7,259 nucleotides of DNA from an uncultured Chlorobiaceae bacterium (GTDB taxonomy: Bacteria; Bacteroidota; Chlorobiia; Chlorobiales; Chlorobiaceae): the NCBI GenBank assembly GCA_903917955.1, contig CAIXCO010000111.1:1-7259 (forward strand), written 5' to 3'. The translations under genes were made by a program, and so were the position numbers. Shown in pieces: positions 1-5,838 of the stretch. The notes beneath the pieces were generated by a model. That model had not been told where the DNA came from. It made no database searches and was given only the letters and a program-made list of their open reading frames with translations. Each line of letters starts with the position of its first letter. The first letter of the stretch is position 1.

Positions 1-62
1 ATTTCCACGATGCTTTGTTTTGCCTGATCGTTGATGCATTCAAATTGGGCGTTACGGTCAGC
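1..62 (-). mobile_element. Possible ISAzo13-type transposase fragment, cut by window edge
   Basis: Read on the minus strand from base 62 outward, the frame gives A-D-R-N-A-Q-F-E-C-I-N-D-Q-A-K and stays open to the window edge. This resembles the D-R-[DN]-A-Q-F-x-x-I-N stretch that precedes the catalytic region in ISAzo13-family transposases, as I remember that family. The match is only about 20 residues, and the frame upstream (63-114) does not look like the same protein. If the call is right, this is the inner part of a broken transposase whose remainder lies left of the window. It has the same orientation as the neighbouring hsdM fragment. The evidence is weak because of its length. Confidence 0.3.
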
Positions 63-114
63 TCTCCTCTTTCCAAGAAAAACAAGAATTATGGCAATTC
101 GGGGATGAGCTGTT

Positions 115-328
115 TACCCCCATCGTTCTCAAGTGTCCATCCACTTTTGCGGCAAATGCATCCACCTCATCAACAAGCTGCTGTAGCGGTGTGTCGTAGC
201 GTTCGGCCAGTTGGCGGATGCGACCGGTTAGGGTCTGGGAAACTCGGTCGAGTTCTCCCTGCACGACGGTTGAGAGGCTTGCCATTCACTTGTCGTCTAC
301 TACCAGCCTCTTGATGTTTGCGTCGGTG
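115..328 (-). pseudogene. hsdM 3'-terminal fragment (5'-truncated, nonsense mutation)
   Basis: This is a second copy of the last ~71 codons of the intact hsdM at 2481-4892, in the same orientation. The translated parts are T-D-A-N-I-K-R-L-V-V-D-D-K, then a stop, then M-A-S-L-S-T-V-V-Q-G and onward to H-L-R-T-M-G-V. The stop is TGA at 286-288 (plus strand TCA), where the intact gene has TGG for Trp745. The natural hsdM stop is also missing: after G-V the frame runs on into unrelated sequence (N-S-S-S-P-N-C...) and ends near 58. Nothing upstream of 328 matches hsdM, so roughly 730 N-terminal codons, including the whole methyltransferase domain, are absent. It cannot make a functional product. 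It is either the scar of a second hsd locus or a partial duplication. Confidence 0.9.
115..328. repeat. Direct repeat, left copy (hsdM tail)
   Basis: Bases 115-328 align without gaps to 2487-2700 (constant offset 2372) with about 20 mismatches in 214 bases by hand count, close to 91% identity. One end of the repeat lies within the last two codons of intact hsdM. The other lies at its codon ~731. The two copies bracket the leader, the ATPase gene and the DUF4276 gene. Confidence 0.92.
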
Positions 329-337
329 TACAAAGAG

Positions 338-355
338 ATGAAAAATGCTTTTCAT
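338..355. promoter_or_regulatory. AT-rich hairpin in the operon leader
   Basis: A perfect 7-bp inverted repeat, ATGAAAA, a 4-base loop (ATGC), then TTTTCAT. It lies just right of the truncated hsdM copy and upstream of the ATPase operon. It could be a weak structural element or a chance feature in AT-rich DNA. No run of T follows it on the plus strand, so a terminator role is not supported. Confidence 0.3.
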
Positions 356-368
356 TCAGATCAAAGCT

Positions 369-383
369 CTGTACAATGTACAG
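369..383. promoter_or_regulatory. 15-bp palindrome, candidate operator
   Basis: CTGTACA-A-TGTACAG is a perfect 7+1+7 palindrome in the 136-base leader between the hsdM fragment and the first possible ORF of the ATPase operon. A TATTTT hexamer follows at 392-397, eight bases downstream, and could be a -10 element. Palindromes of this size upstream of a toxic two-gene module are typical sites for a dimeric repressor, but no regulator gene is seen nearby, so the role is inferred. Confidence 0.35.
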
Positions 384-465
384 GAGAATGCTATTTTGTC
401 TCATCACACAAAGGCTTTTTTGAGATTTCAAATTCTCGCTAATATCTCTTAAACTACTTCTAAAT

Positions 466-579
466 ATGAGCTTGATCGTATCGGGTCGAGTGCTCTTTGA
501 TGCGTATGTAGATTTGAACCCCTATCAGATTGAGGAAGAGTTTATGAAACGTATGTGGAACGAGGAGGGCTTGTCATGA
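466..579 (+). CDS. Possible 37-aa leader ORF, translationally coupled to the ATPase
   Basis: ATG at 466 opens a 37-codon frame (begins M-S-L-I-V-S-G-R-V-L, ends N-E-E-G-L-S) that stops at 577-579. Its TGA overlaps the ATPase start in the classic ATGA arrangement. The frame is open further upstream, to a stop at 421-423. No Shine-Dalgarno is visible before 466, where the sequence is AT-rich. I do not recognise the peptide. It is acidic towards its end (I-E-E-E-F, N-E-E). Options are a genuine small protein acting with the pair, a coupling leader, the 3' remnant of a lost gene, or a chance frame. The stop/start overlap is the main reason to list it. Confidence 0.35.
   Translation: MSLIVSGRVLFDAYVDLNPYQIEEEFMKRMWNEEGLS
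562..569 (+). promoter_or_regulatory. Ribosome binding site that fixes the ATPase start
   Basis: GAGGAGGG lies six bases before ATG 576. It sits downstream of the alternative GTG at 555, so it supports initiation at 576 with M-K-G-A-I-E-K rather than the seven-residue longer form. Confidence 0.8.
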
Positions 580-1709
580 AAGGAGCTATCGAGAAAATAA
601 GCATCAACGGGTTCAAATCGATTCGTGAGTTAAAAGAATTGGAACTCAGGGATCTCAACATCATTGTTGGAGCTAATGGCTCCGGAAAAAGTAATTTCGT
701 CCAGCTCTTTCAGTTACTTATGGCGATGACGCGCAAGGGGATGCAGAAGTTTATTCTTGAAAATGGCGGTGCGGACAATTTTCTGCACAACGGCCCCAAG
801 AACACTTCAGCAATAACTGTCGAGTGTGAATTTGAGTCACACAGTGAGCATAGAGCAGGAACGAATTTCTATCGTTTTGAATTGAGCCCTACCGTGGGAG
901 AGACATTTCTTGTCAGTGAAGAACGAAAAGATGCGACTACCAACTGGTGTTCTTATGGAAGCCCATCACTGGAAAGCGGGTTATATGACGAGAGAAATGA
1001 AAAATCTGCTGTTAATAATTTCAATGGGATCGGCCATTTTGTCTATGAGTCCATTGCTCACTGGATGGTGTACCACTTTCATGATACCAGTTCAACGGCT
1101 CCTATGCGCCGATCTGAAATTGTCGAAGACAATAATCTTCTGAGGAGCAATGGCAGCAATATTGCACCGTTTCTGCTGCGATTAAAAAATGAGGAGTTGT
1201 TCCATTCTTATTATCAGGAAATTGTTAATGCAGTTCAGCTTGTCATCCCGTTTTTTGACGATTTTCGCCTTGATGTGCTCAAAATGGGTGAGACTGAAAA
1301 AGTCAAGCTCAGTTGGGGGCAAAAAGGTTCCGATTTTCCGATGCAGCCCTATCACCTCTCCGATGGTTCCATAAGGTTCATCTGCCTTGCGACGGCACTT
1401 CTTCAGCCTTTTCCACCATCCACCATAGTAATTGATGAACCGGAACTTGGCTTGCATCCCGAAGCGATCAGGATTCTTGGTGAGCTTGTTCTGGATGCAG
1501 CCAAACGGACTCAAATTATTATTGCCACGCAATCTCCTCTGTTGCTTGATCAGTTTTCCATCGAGGATATTATTGTGGCGAATCGCAAAGGGGGGCAATC
1601 CACTTTTGAACAATTATATCTTGAAGATTTCAATGAATGGCTGAATACTTATTCGGTCGGAGAACTCTGGACGAAGAATGTCATCCAGGGAGGTACGAGC
1701 TATGAATAA
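576..1709 (+). CDS. AAA family ATPase (SMC/ABC-like, AAA_21 type), OLD/PARIS-like defence ATPase
   Basis: This 377-aa protein has a complete ABC/SMC-type nucleotide-binding fold. An N-terminal beta segment with N-G-F-K-S-I (11-16) leads to a Walker A GANGSGKS at 32-39. The ABC signature is L-S-D-G-S-I-R at 261-267, and Walker B I-V-I-D-E-P-E-L-G-L-H-P at 284-295 has D287 and catalytic E288. A switch-like A-T-Q-S is at 317-320. The insert between Walker A and the signature (about 40-260) is the usual variable part of this family. The C-terminal motif around residues 353-371 (E-W-L...Y-S-V-G-E-L-W-T-K-N-V-I-Q-G-G) is, as I recall, typical of ATPases paired with DUF4276 proteins. The start at 576 is chosen for its strong Shine-Dalgarno. 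The stop overlaps the next gene by 8 bp, so the two are co-translated. By analogy with OLD-family and PARIS systems it would sense phage infection and control the TOPRIM partner. That role is inferred. Confidence 0.92.
   Translation: MKGAIEKISINGFKSIRELKELELRDLNIIVGANGSGKSNFVQLFQLLMAMTRKGMQKFILENGGADNFLHNGPKNTSAITVECEFESHSEHRAGTNFYRFELSPTVGETFLVSEERKDATTNWCSYGSPSLESGLYDERNEKSAVNNFNGIGHFVYESIAHWMVYHFHDTSSTAPMRRSEIVEDNNLLRSNGSNIAPFLLRLKNEELFHSYYQEIVNAVQLVIPFFDDFRLDVLKMGETEKVKLSWGQKGSDFPMQPYHLSDGSIRFICLATALLQPFPPSTIVIDEPELGLHPEAIRILGELVLDAAKRTQIIIATQSPLLLDQFSIEDIIVANRKGGQSTFEQLYLEDFNEWLNTYSVGELWTKNVIQGGTSYE
1687..1693 (+). promoter_or_regulatory. Ribosome binding site that fixes the DUF4276 start
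   Basis: AGGGAGG lies eight bases before ATG 1702, inside the end of the ATPase gene. It favours 1702 (M-N-K-Y-A-E-V-V) over an in-frame start eight codons upstream at 1678, which would lie before the site. Confidence 0.8.
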
Positions 1710-2376
1710 GTATGCCGAGGTGGTTGTTCTGGTAGAGGGGCCAACAGAACAGCAATTTGTAAAGCAGTTACTTACACCGTATCTGGCGCAACGAGGGGTA
1801 TATCTTACTCCCATTATTTTGGATAAGCCCGGAGAAAAAGGTGGAGATGTGAAATTTGCACGTGCCAAAAACGATATCGAAAAACATCTCAAGCAAAGAC
1901 AAGATACTTGTGTGACGATGCTGGTTGATTATTACGGTATACGGAGTGATTGGCCGGGATATTCGGAGTCAAAAAAACAAGCTGAGCATACTCGCAAAGC
2001 TCAAATCATGAACCAGGCGACTCATGATGAAGTCAAAAAACTGTTTCCAAACCATCATTCTGACTTGCGTTTTATTCCATACGTATCCATGTATGAGCTT
2101 GAGGCACTCTACTTCAGTGACCCAGCTTTGCTCGCCGAAAAGTTAGGAGTGCAACAAAGAAACATCGAGGAGATTCTCGATGAGTGCGGAGAACCTGAGA
2201 AGATTAACGATCATGCCACAACAGCTCCATCTAAAAGAGTGGGGAAACTCTCGAATCGGTTCAAAAAAACTTCAACCGGCATTGCAATTGCCAAGGCAAT
2301 CGGTATCCCGAAGATGCGAGAAGCTTGTCCGTTATTCAATACCTGGGTAACTGCACTCGAAAATTTGGGGCACTGA
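1702..2376 (+). CDS. DUF4276 family protein (TOPRIM-like, putative nuclease effector)
   Basis: This 224-aa protein overlaps the ATPase by 8 bp (ATGAATAA). Motifs match DUF4276: V-E-G-P-T-E at 11-16, supplying the TOPRIM first acidic residue E12; M-L-V-D-Y-Y-G at 73-79 with D76, followed by D-W-P-G at 83-86; Y-E-L-E-A-L at 131-136, with acidic E132 and E134; I-N-D-H-A-T-T-A-P-S-K-R at 168-179; and a C-terminal helical part with I-A-K-A-I-G-I-P-K-M-R-E. The family is held to have a TOPRIM fold, which binds divalent metal and in OLD-type proteins cleaves nucleic acid. In PARIS a TOPRIM protein (DUF4435) is the toxic effector released by its ATPase partner. A similar role here is inferred. All expected acidic positions are present and the length is normal, so it looks intact. 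Confidence 0.9.
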   Translation: MNKYAEVVVLVEGPTEQQFVKQLLTPYLAQRGVYLTPIILDKPGEKGGDVKFARAKNDIEKHLKQRQDTCVTMLVDYYGIRSDWPGYSESKKQAEHTRKAQIMNQATHDEVKKLFPNHHSDLRFIPYVSMYELEALYFSDPALLAEKLGVQQRNIEEILDECGEPEKINDHATTAPSKRVGKLSNRFKKTSTGIAIAKAIGIPKMREACPLFNTWVTALENLGH

Positions 2377-2386
2377 CAATGCCCCA
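2366..2386. terminator. Hairpin overlapping the DUF4276 stop, possible bidirectional terminator
   Basis: TGGGGCA, a 7-base loop, then TGCCCCA forms a perfect GC-rich 7-bp stem. The TGA stop of the DUF4276 gene (2374-2376) lies inside the loop. No T tract follows on the plus strand. On the minus strand it is followed by AATTTT, so it might better terminate transcripts from hsdM, whose stop is about 95 bases upstream in that direction. The genes converge here, which suits a shared terminator. Confidence 0.5.
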
Positions 2387-2441
2387 TCATCACATCCATG
2401 ACTCCGCCGTCAGAGGGTAAGCATTCCAAACATTATACCCG

Positions 2442-2470
2442 TGTCATTTCTCACTGCGTTCGGGATGACA
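2442..2470. repeat. 29-bp inverted-repeat element, likely dispersed intergenic repeat
   Basis: TGTCAT at 2442-2447 pairs with ATGACA at 2465-2470, and three inner pairs including G-U extend the stem. The interior (C-T-C-A-C-T-G-C-G-T-T-C-G-G-G) is of the kind seen in short repeats scattered through intergenic DNA of many bacteria, in the form GTCATCCCGAACGCAGTGAG. It lies 11 bases beyond the hsdM stop. Whether it is repeated elsewhere in this genome cannot be seen from the window. Confidence 0.5.
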
Positions 2471-2480
2471 GGCGAACACA

Positions 2481-4892
2481 TCATTGTACCCCCATCGTTC
2501 TCAAGTGTCCATCCACTTTTGCGGCAAGCGCATCCACCTCTTCGACAAGCTGCGGCAGTGGTGTGTCGTAGCGTTCGGCCAGTTGGCGGATGCGACCGGT
2601 GAGGGTTTGCGATACGCGGTCGAGTTCTCCCTGCACAACGGTTGAAAGGCTTGCCATCCACTTGTCGTCTACTACCAGCCGCTTGATTTCGGCCTCGGTG
2701 AGTTTGGGGTAGTGCTGGTAGGTCAGTGTGTCGAGCGAAGCCTCCAGCTCCTTTATGGCACGTTTGAGGAGGCTCTCTCTCCCGGCGAGTACGAGCCAGC
2801 TTTTAAGTATGGCGAACTCCTCCCTGTCCTCCCTGTCACCCTTGATCTCCTTGAGACGCTCATTGACCTCAACCTTGGCAATCTTTTCGAGGGCACCGAG
2901 ACAGCCCTCCTCTCCTCCGTGCTCCTCTTCCAGTTCGGTGAGGCTGGCAGTGGCGGCTTCCAGTTCAGCATGCTTTGCCTCAATGGCCGCCTGCTCTGTG
3001 GCGAAGTAACGGGCAACAAGAAGCGATTTTGGGAGCAGATCACAGACCCACCCTTTGTCCCGGCTTCTGCCTTTTTTGTCGGTTTCGATGATGCGTGCCG
3101 GTTTTGCGACCCAGCCATCGAGAGCGATCAGATAGCAGTCGTCCTGCATGGTTTCAGCCCAGTAGTCCATCAGGTGCTGGTAGATATCGTAGGCGTCGAT
3201 GAGCGGGGCGGGCTTGAAGGTGTTGAGCAGCGCCTCGGAAATGCTTTCGATCAGGGTTTTGGGATGGCCTTCCCGGGTGAAACTGGTGAGTTGTGGCACG
3301 GTGACCTCGCGCCACTGGTTGAAGCGCCCGGTGGCATCCTCGTTGAAGGCGGTAAACTCCGAGTGGCTGAAGATGGCTGGCTTGACCTCCGGCAGGGGCA
3401 ACCTGAGGCGGGCGTAGCCGGGGCGCAGTGGCTCAAAGAGTGTGGTACGCACTCCGGGGAGAAGCTGCCAGTAGTCGGCCAGAGCGTCGATGTCACGCTC
3501 GGGGATGCCGCCGTTCAGGTGGCCGTTGATATCCTGCAGGTCTTCCGGTTCGGCGCTGTCGATGTAGCGTGGAAGGTTGAGGTTGAAGTCATTTTTCGGG
3601 TCGGCAATCTCTGCGAACGGCACCATGCGGGCGTAGTGCGGAGTGTCGGCCTGCCGGGCAAAGGTATCGACGATGCGGTGTATGTCTTGCTCGCGCAGGC
3701 GGTTCTTGTTGCCATCCTTGATAAAGCCTTTGCTGGCGTCGATCATGAAAATTCCCCGGCGGGCGGTGGCGTTCTCCTTGTCGAGCACCAGAATACAGGC
3801 AGGGATGCCGGTGCCGTAGAAAAGGTTGGCTGGCAGGCCGATGATTCCCTTGAGAATGCCGGAGCGGACAAGCTGCTCACGAATGACCGCCTCGGCGTTG
3901 CCCCGAAAGAGCACGCCGTGCGGCAGAATACAGGCGCCTTTGCCGCTGCTCTTCATGCTGCGGATGATGTGCAGCAGGTAGGCGTAGTCGCCCTGTTTGG
4001 CGGGCGGCTCACCCCAGGAGAAGCGCTGGTAGGGATCGTTGGAAGGGGTAAGGCCGGTGCTCCATGACTTGTCGGAAAAAGGGGGATTGGCGACAACATA
4101 GTCGTAGGTGCGCAACTGCTCGCCATCTTTGAATTTAGGCGAGGCCAGGGTGTTGCCCGAGAGGATGTTGGCCGTCGGAAAGTCGTGCAGAATCATGTTC
4201 ATGCGGGCAAGACCGGCGGTGGTGACATCCTTCTCCTGACCTTCGAGGGTGATGTGCTTGCCTGCCTCGGCGGCCACCTTCAGCAAGAGCGATCCGGAAC
4301 CGGACGTGGGGTCGTGGGCGGTAGTTGATGCCCTGGTGTTGGCAGGCGAAATGCCGATGACTTTGGCGATAATGCGGCTCACTTCGGAGGGGGTGTAAAA
4401 CTGCCCCTTCGATTTGCCCGATTCGGTGGCGAAATGACGCATCAGATACTCGTAGGCATCACCGAGGATGTCGTCATGCTCTGCGCGGTTCTGCGAAAAG
4501 TCAAGCTCCGGCTTTTGAAAGATGCTCACCAGGTTGGAGAGCTTCTCCACCATATCCTTCCCTTCGCCGAGCTTGTTGGGGTCGTTGAAGTCGGGGAAAT
4601 CGCTTTTCGACAGCCGTGCATTGGCTTCAACCAGCGGGGCAATGATTTGCGTATTGATTTTGTCGCCGATGTCGCTCTTGCCCTTGAGAGCGATCATGTC
4701 CCTGAAGCTCGACCCTTTCGGAATGATGACCGGCGGTGCAAAGTGGTCGCTGTCGCCGTATTTGTCGGTGATATACTTGATGAAGAGCATAAAGAGGACA
4801 TAGTCCTTGTATTGGCTGGCATCCATCCCGCCGCGTAATTCATCGCAGGAGGCCCAGAGGGAGGAGTAGAGATCGGATTTTTTGAGGGGCAT
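2481..4892 (-). CDS. hsdM: Type I restriction-modification methyltransferase subunit HsdM, long form (803 aa)
   Basis: HsdM transfers a methyl group from S-adenosylmethionine to adenine N6 in the recognition site chosen by HsdS. The N-terminal helical HsdM_N domain (about 1-150) starts M-P-L-K-K-S-D-L-Y-S-S-L-W. The N6_N4 methyltransferase domain has G-Q-F-Y-T-P at 163-168, the AdoMet motif D-P-T-S-G-S-G at 194-200 and the catalytic N-P-P-F at 269-272. Beyond about 500, a ~300-residue extension ends in a helical, charged segment rich in Glu and Lys. Classical HsdM is about 500-530 aa, but longer forms of this type are known. The start at 4892 matches the family N-terminus; an in-frame ATG at 5015 would add 41 atypical residues. 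No strong Shine-Dalgarno precedes 4892. Base composition is clearly GC-richer than both neighbours. The downstream neighbour is convergent, so no hsdS or hsdR follows in the window. The gene appears intact. Confidence 0.95.
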   Translation of the reverse strand: MPLKKSDLYSSLWASCDELRGGMDASQYKDYVLFMLFIKYITDKYGDSDHFAPPVIIPKGSSFRDMIALKGKSDIGDKINTQIIAPLVEANARLSKSDFPDFNDPNKLGEGKDMVEKLSNLVSIFQKPELDFSQNRAEHDDILGDAYEYLMRHFATESGKSKGQFYTPSEVSRIIAKVIGISPANTRASTTAHDPTSGSGSLLLKVAAEAGKHITLEGQEKDVTTAGLARMNMILHDFPTANILSGNTLASPKFKDGEQLRTYDYVVANPPFSDKSWSTGLTPSNDPYQRFSWGEPPAKQGDYAYLLHIIRSMKSSGKGACILPHGVLFRGNAEAVIREQLVRSGILKGIIGLPANLFYGTGIPACILVLDKENATARRGIFMIDASKGFIKDGNKNRLREQDIHRIVDTFARQADTPHYARMVPFAEIADPKNDFNLNLPRYIDSAEPEDLQDINGHLNGGIPERDIDALADYWQLLPGVRTTLFEPLRPGYARLRLPLPEVKPAIFSHSEFTAFNEDATGRFNQWREVTVPQLTSFTREGHPKTLIESISEALLNTFKPAPLIDAYDIYQHLMDYWAETMQDDCYLIALDGWVAKPARIIETDKKGRSRDKGWVCDLLPKSLLVARYFATEQAAIEAKHAELEAATASLTELEEEHGGEEGCLGALEKIAKVEVNERLKEIKGDREDREEFAILKSWLVLAGRESLLKRAIKELEASLDTLTYQHYPKLTEAEIKRLVVDDKWMASLSTVVQGELDRVSQTLTGRIRQLAERYDTPLPQLVEEVDALAAKVDGHLRTMGVQ
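2487..2700. repeat. Direct repeat, right copy (hsdM tail)
   Basis: This is the intact-gene copy of the 214-bp repeat, inside hsdM codons ~731-802. Unlike the left copy it keeps Trp745 (TGG) and leads into the normal stop. See the left copy at 115-328. Confidence 0.92.
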
Positions 4893-5128
4893 TATACTGT
4901 ATTGGTGCTTTCTGTATGGTTGGGTGCAGTTGTTTGTCTGGGGCAAAAGCTCTTGTGACTGGCCGAAAGATACAAATTTCCCCACCCACCCTGTTGATCG
5001 GTGGAGGCTCAGCAACCTCTTTTTTTCAGAAGTTCAGGAATGATGCACCCGGGACGCTGGGCACTTGAGCTATTTTGTTTTAAGATCCACCGTGAATATA
5101 CTTAAACCCATTGAGGAGACTCAACAAA
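4893..5128. other. Upstream region of hsdM, no gene seen
   Basis: These 236 bases hold no convincing ORF. They must contain the hsdM promoter on the minus strand if hsdM is transcribed from here. On that strand TATCTTTC (4965-4972) loosely resembles the TAnnTTTG element of Bacteroidota-type promoters, but I see no matching upstream element, so I do not call it. Confidence 0.5.
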
Positions 5129-5529
5129 AGGCCCGCAGCAAGTTTGGCGGTGCTGGCCGATGAGCACAAGGGGTAGAAACCGACCTCTTATGGTTTTTCT
5201 GTACTGGGATGCCGCCATACGCTGGAGTTTCCGGTTGCCAAACTGACTGATTACGAAGACACACTTGATGAGCTGCTGGCGTCGGATAACGCCTTTGGAT
5301 GGATTACGGCAGCACACATTTTGACCAAAAAACCAGAACAGAGGATCAGGAACGATATAACGCAAAACTCCTTTTATTACGCATATAGTATGACAGGTAT
5401 TGGGATAAACAGCGTGTTATCAATCTATTCAATGTCATCGACTGGCTGATGCAGTTGCCAGAGTGGTTGAATGATAAGGTCTGGCAAGAACTTGAAACCA
5501 TTGAGGAGAAAGAAATAGTGCAATACATA
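5129..5529 (+). pseudogene. Rpn-type (PD-(D/E)XK-like) nuclease/putative transposase, truncated and frameshifted
   Basis: The conceptual protein reads R-P-A-A-S-L-A-V-L-A-D-E-H-K-G, stop, K-P-T-S-Y-G-F-S-V-L-G-C-R-H, then L-E-F-P-V-A-K-L-T-D-Y, D-N-A-F-G-W-I-T-A-A-H-I-L-T-K, shift, T-R-T-E-D-Q-E-R-Y, and later I-N-L-F-N-V-I-D-W-L-M-Q-L-P-E-W-L. I recognise this as the C-terminal half of a family usually labelled Rpn recombination-promoting nuclease/putative transposase or 'cytosolic protein'. Lesions: TAG at 5174-5176, where the family has Trp; loss of one base in the A run at 5327-5332; and TAG at 5386-5388. The N-terminal half, which carries the catalytic core, is missing. It is therefore dead. 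The family name is from memory and the exact subfamily is uncertain. Confidence 0.7.
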
Positions 5530-5838
5530 GCTAAAAGCTTGCACTCCACCCAACCCACTGAAGTCACTCTAACCTTGGGCAGTTTGTAACCGATTTGCAC
5601 TTCTGCGCTCACACCTTGTGATCGGAACAAATGATCTCGCGTATTGTGAAGAGAGTGAATTAATAATCTTTCAAAAAGAGGATAACGTTGACATCGTAAA
5701 GTGGTGCTAATATTTTGTATCTTTTTGAAGGTTGTCGCCATATTACCCTTTACTATAATAAGCGCTAATACACTACACGTGTTTTACTATTGTTTTACAC
5801 AAAAGAAACAAAACAGTCAGAACCATCCACTCGGCACA
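5530..5838. other. AT-rich intergenic stretch, no gene recognised
   Basis: About 310 bases between two decayed genes. A minus-strand frame is open from 5741 to 5346, but its translation resembles nothing I know and half of it lies antisense to the Rpn-type remnant. The right part has short near-repeats (TTTTAC twice at 5783-5797) and the palindrome ACACGTGT at 5775-5782. I see no RNA gene and no clear terminal inverted repeats. Confidence 0.45.

Noticed and set aside
329..465. Retron-like or other structured RNA upstream of the ATPase
   Set aside because: Only one short AT hairpin and a small palindrome are present. No reverse transcriptase gene is in the window, and the length is too small for a retron msr-msd.
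555..575. Longer ATPase form starting at GTG 555
   Set aside because: The strong Shine-Dalgarno (562-569) lies downstream of it and is correctly spaced for ATG 576.
2712..4067. A 451-codon open frame on the plus strand inside hsdM
   Set aside because: It is antisense to the fully recognisable hsdM and resembles no family. Long antisense frames are common in GC-rich coding DNA.
4893..5015. A 41-residue N-terminal extension of HsdM from an ATG at 5015
   Set aside because: The family N-terminus M-P-L-K-K-S-D-L-Y-S-S-L-W begins at 4892. The extra residues are not HsdM-like and no ribosome site supports 5015.
5004..5026. GAGG/CCTC hairpin followed by seven T on the plus strand, like a terminator
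   Set aside because: The stem has only four pairs and an 8-base loop, and no plus-strand gene lies upstream that it would end.
5346..5741. 131-codon minus-strand frame
   Set aside because: Half of it is antisense to the Rpn-type remnant, the translation is not recognisable, and no ribosome site is visible.
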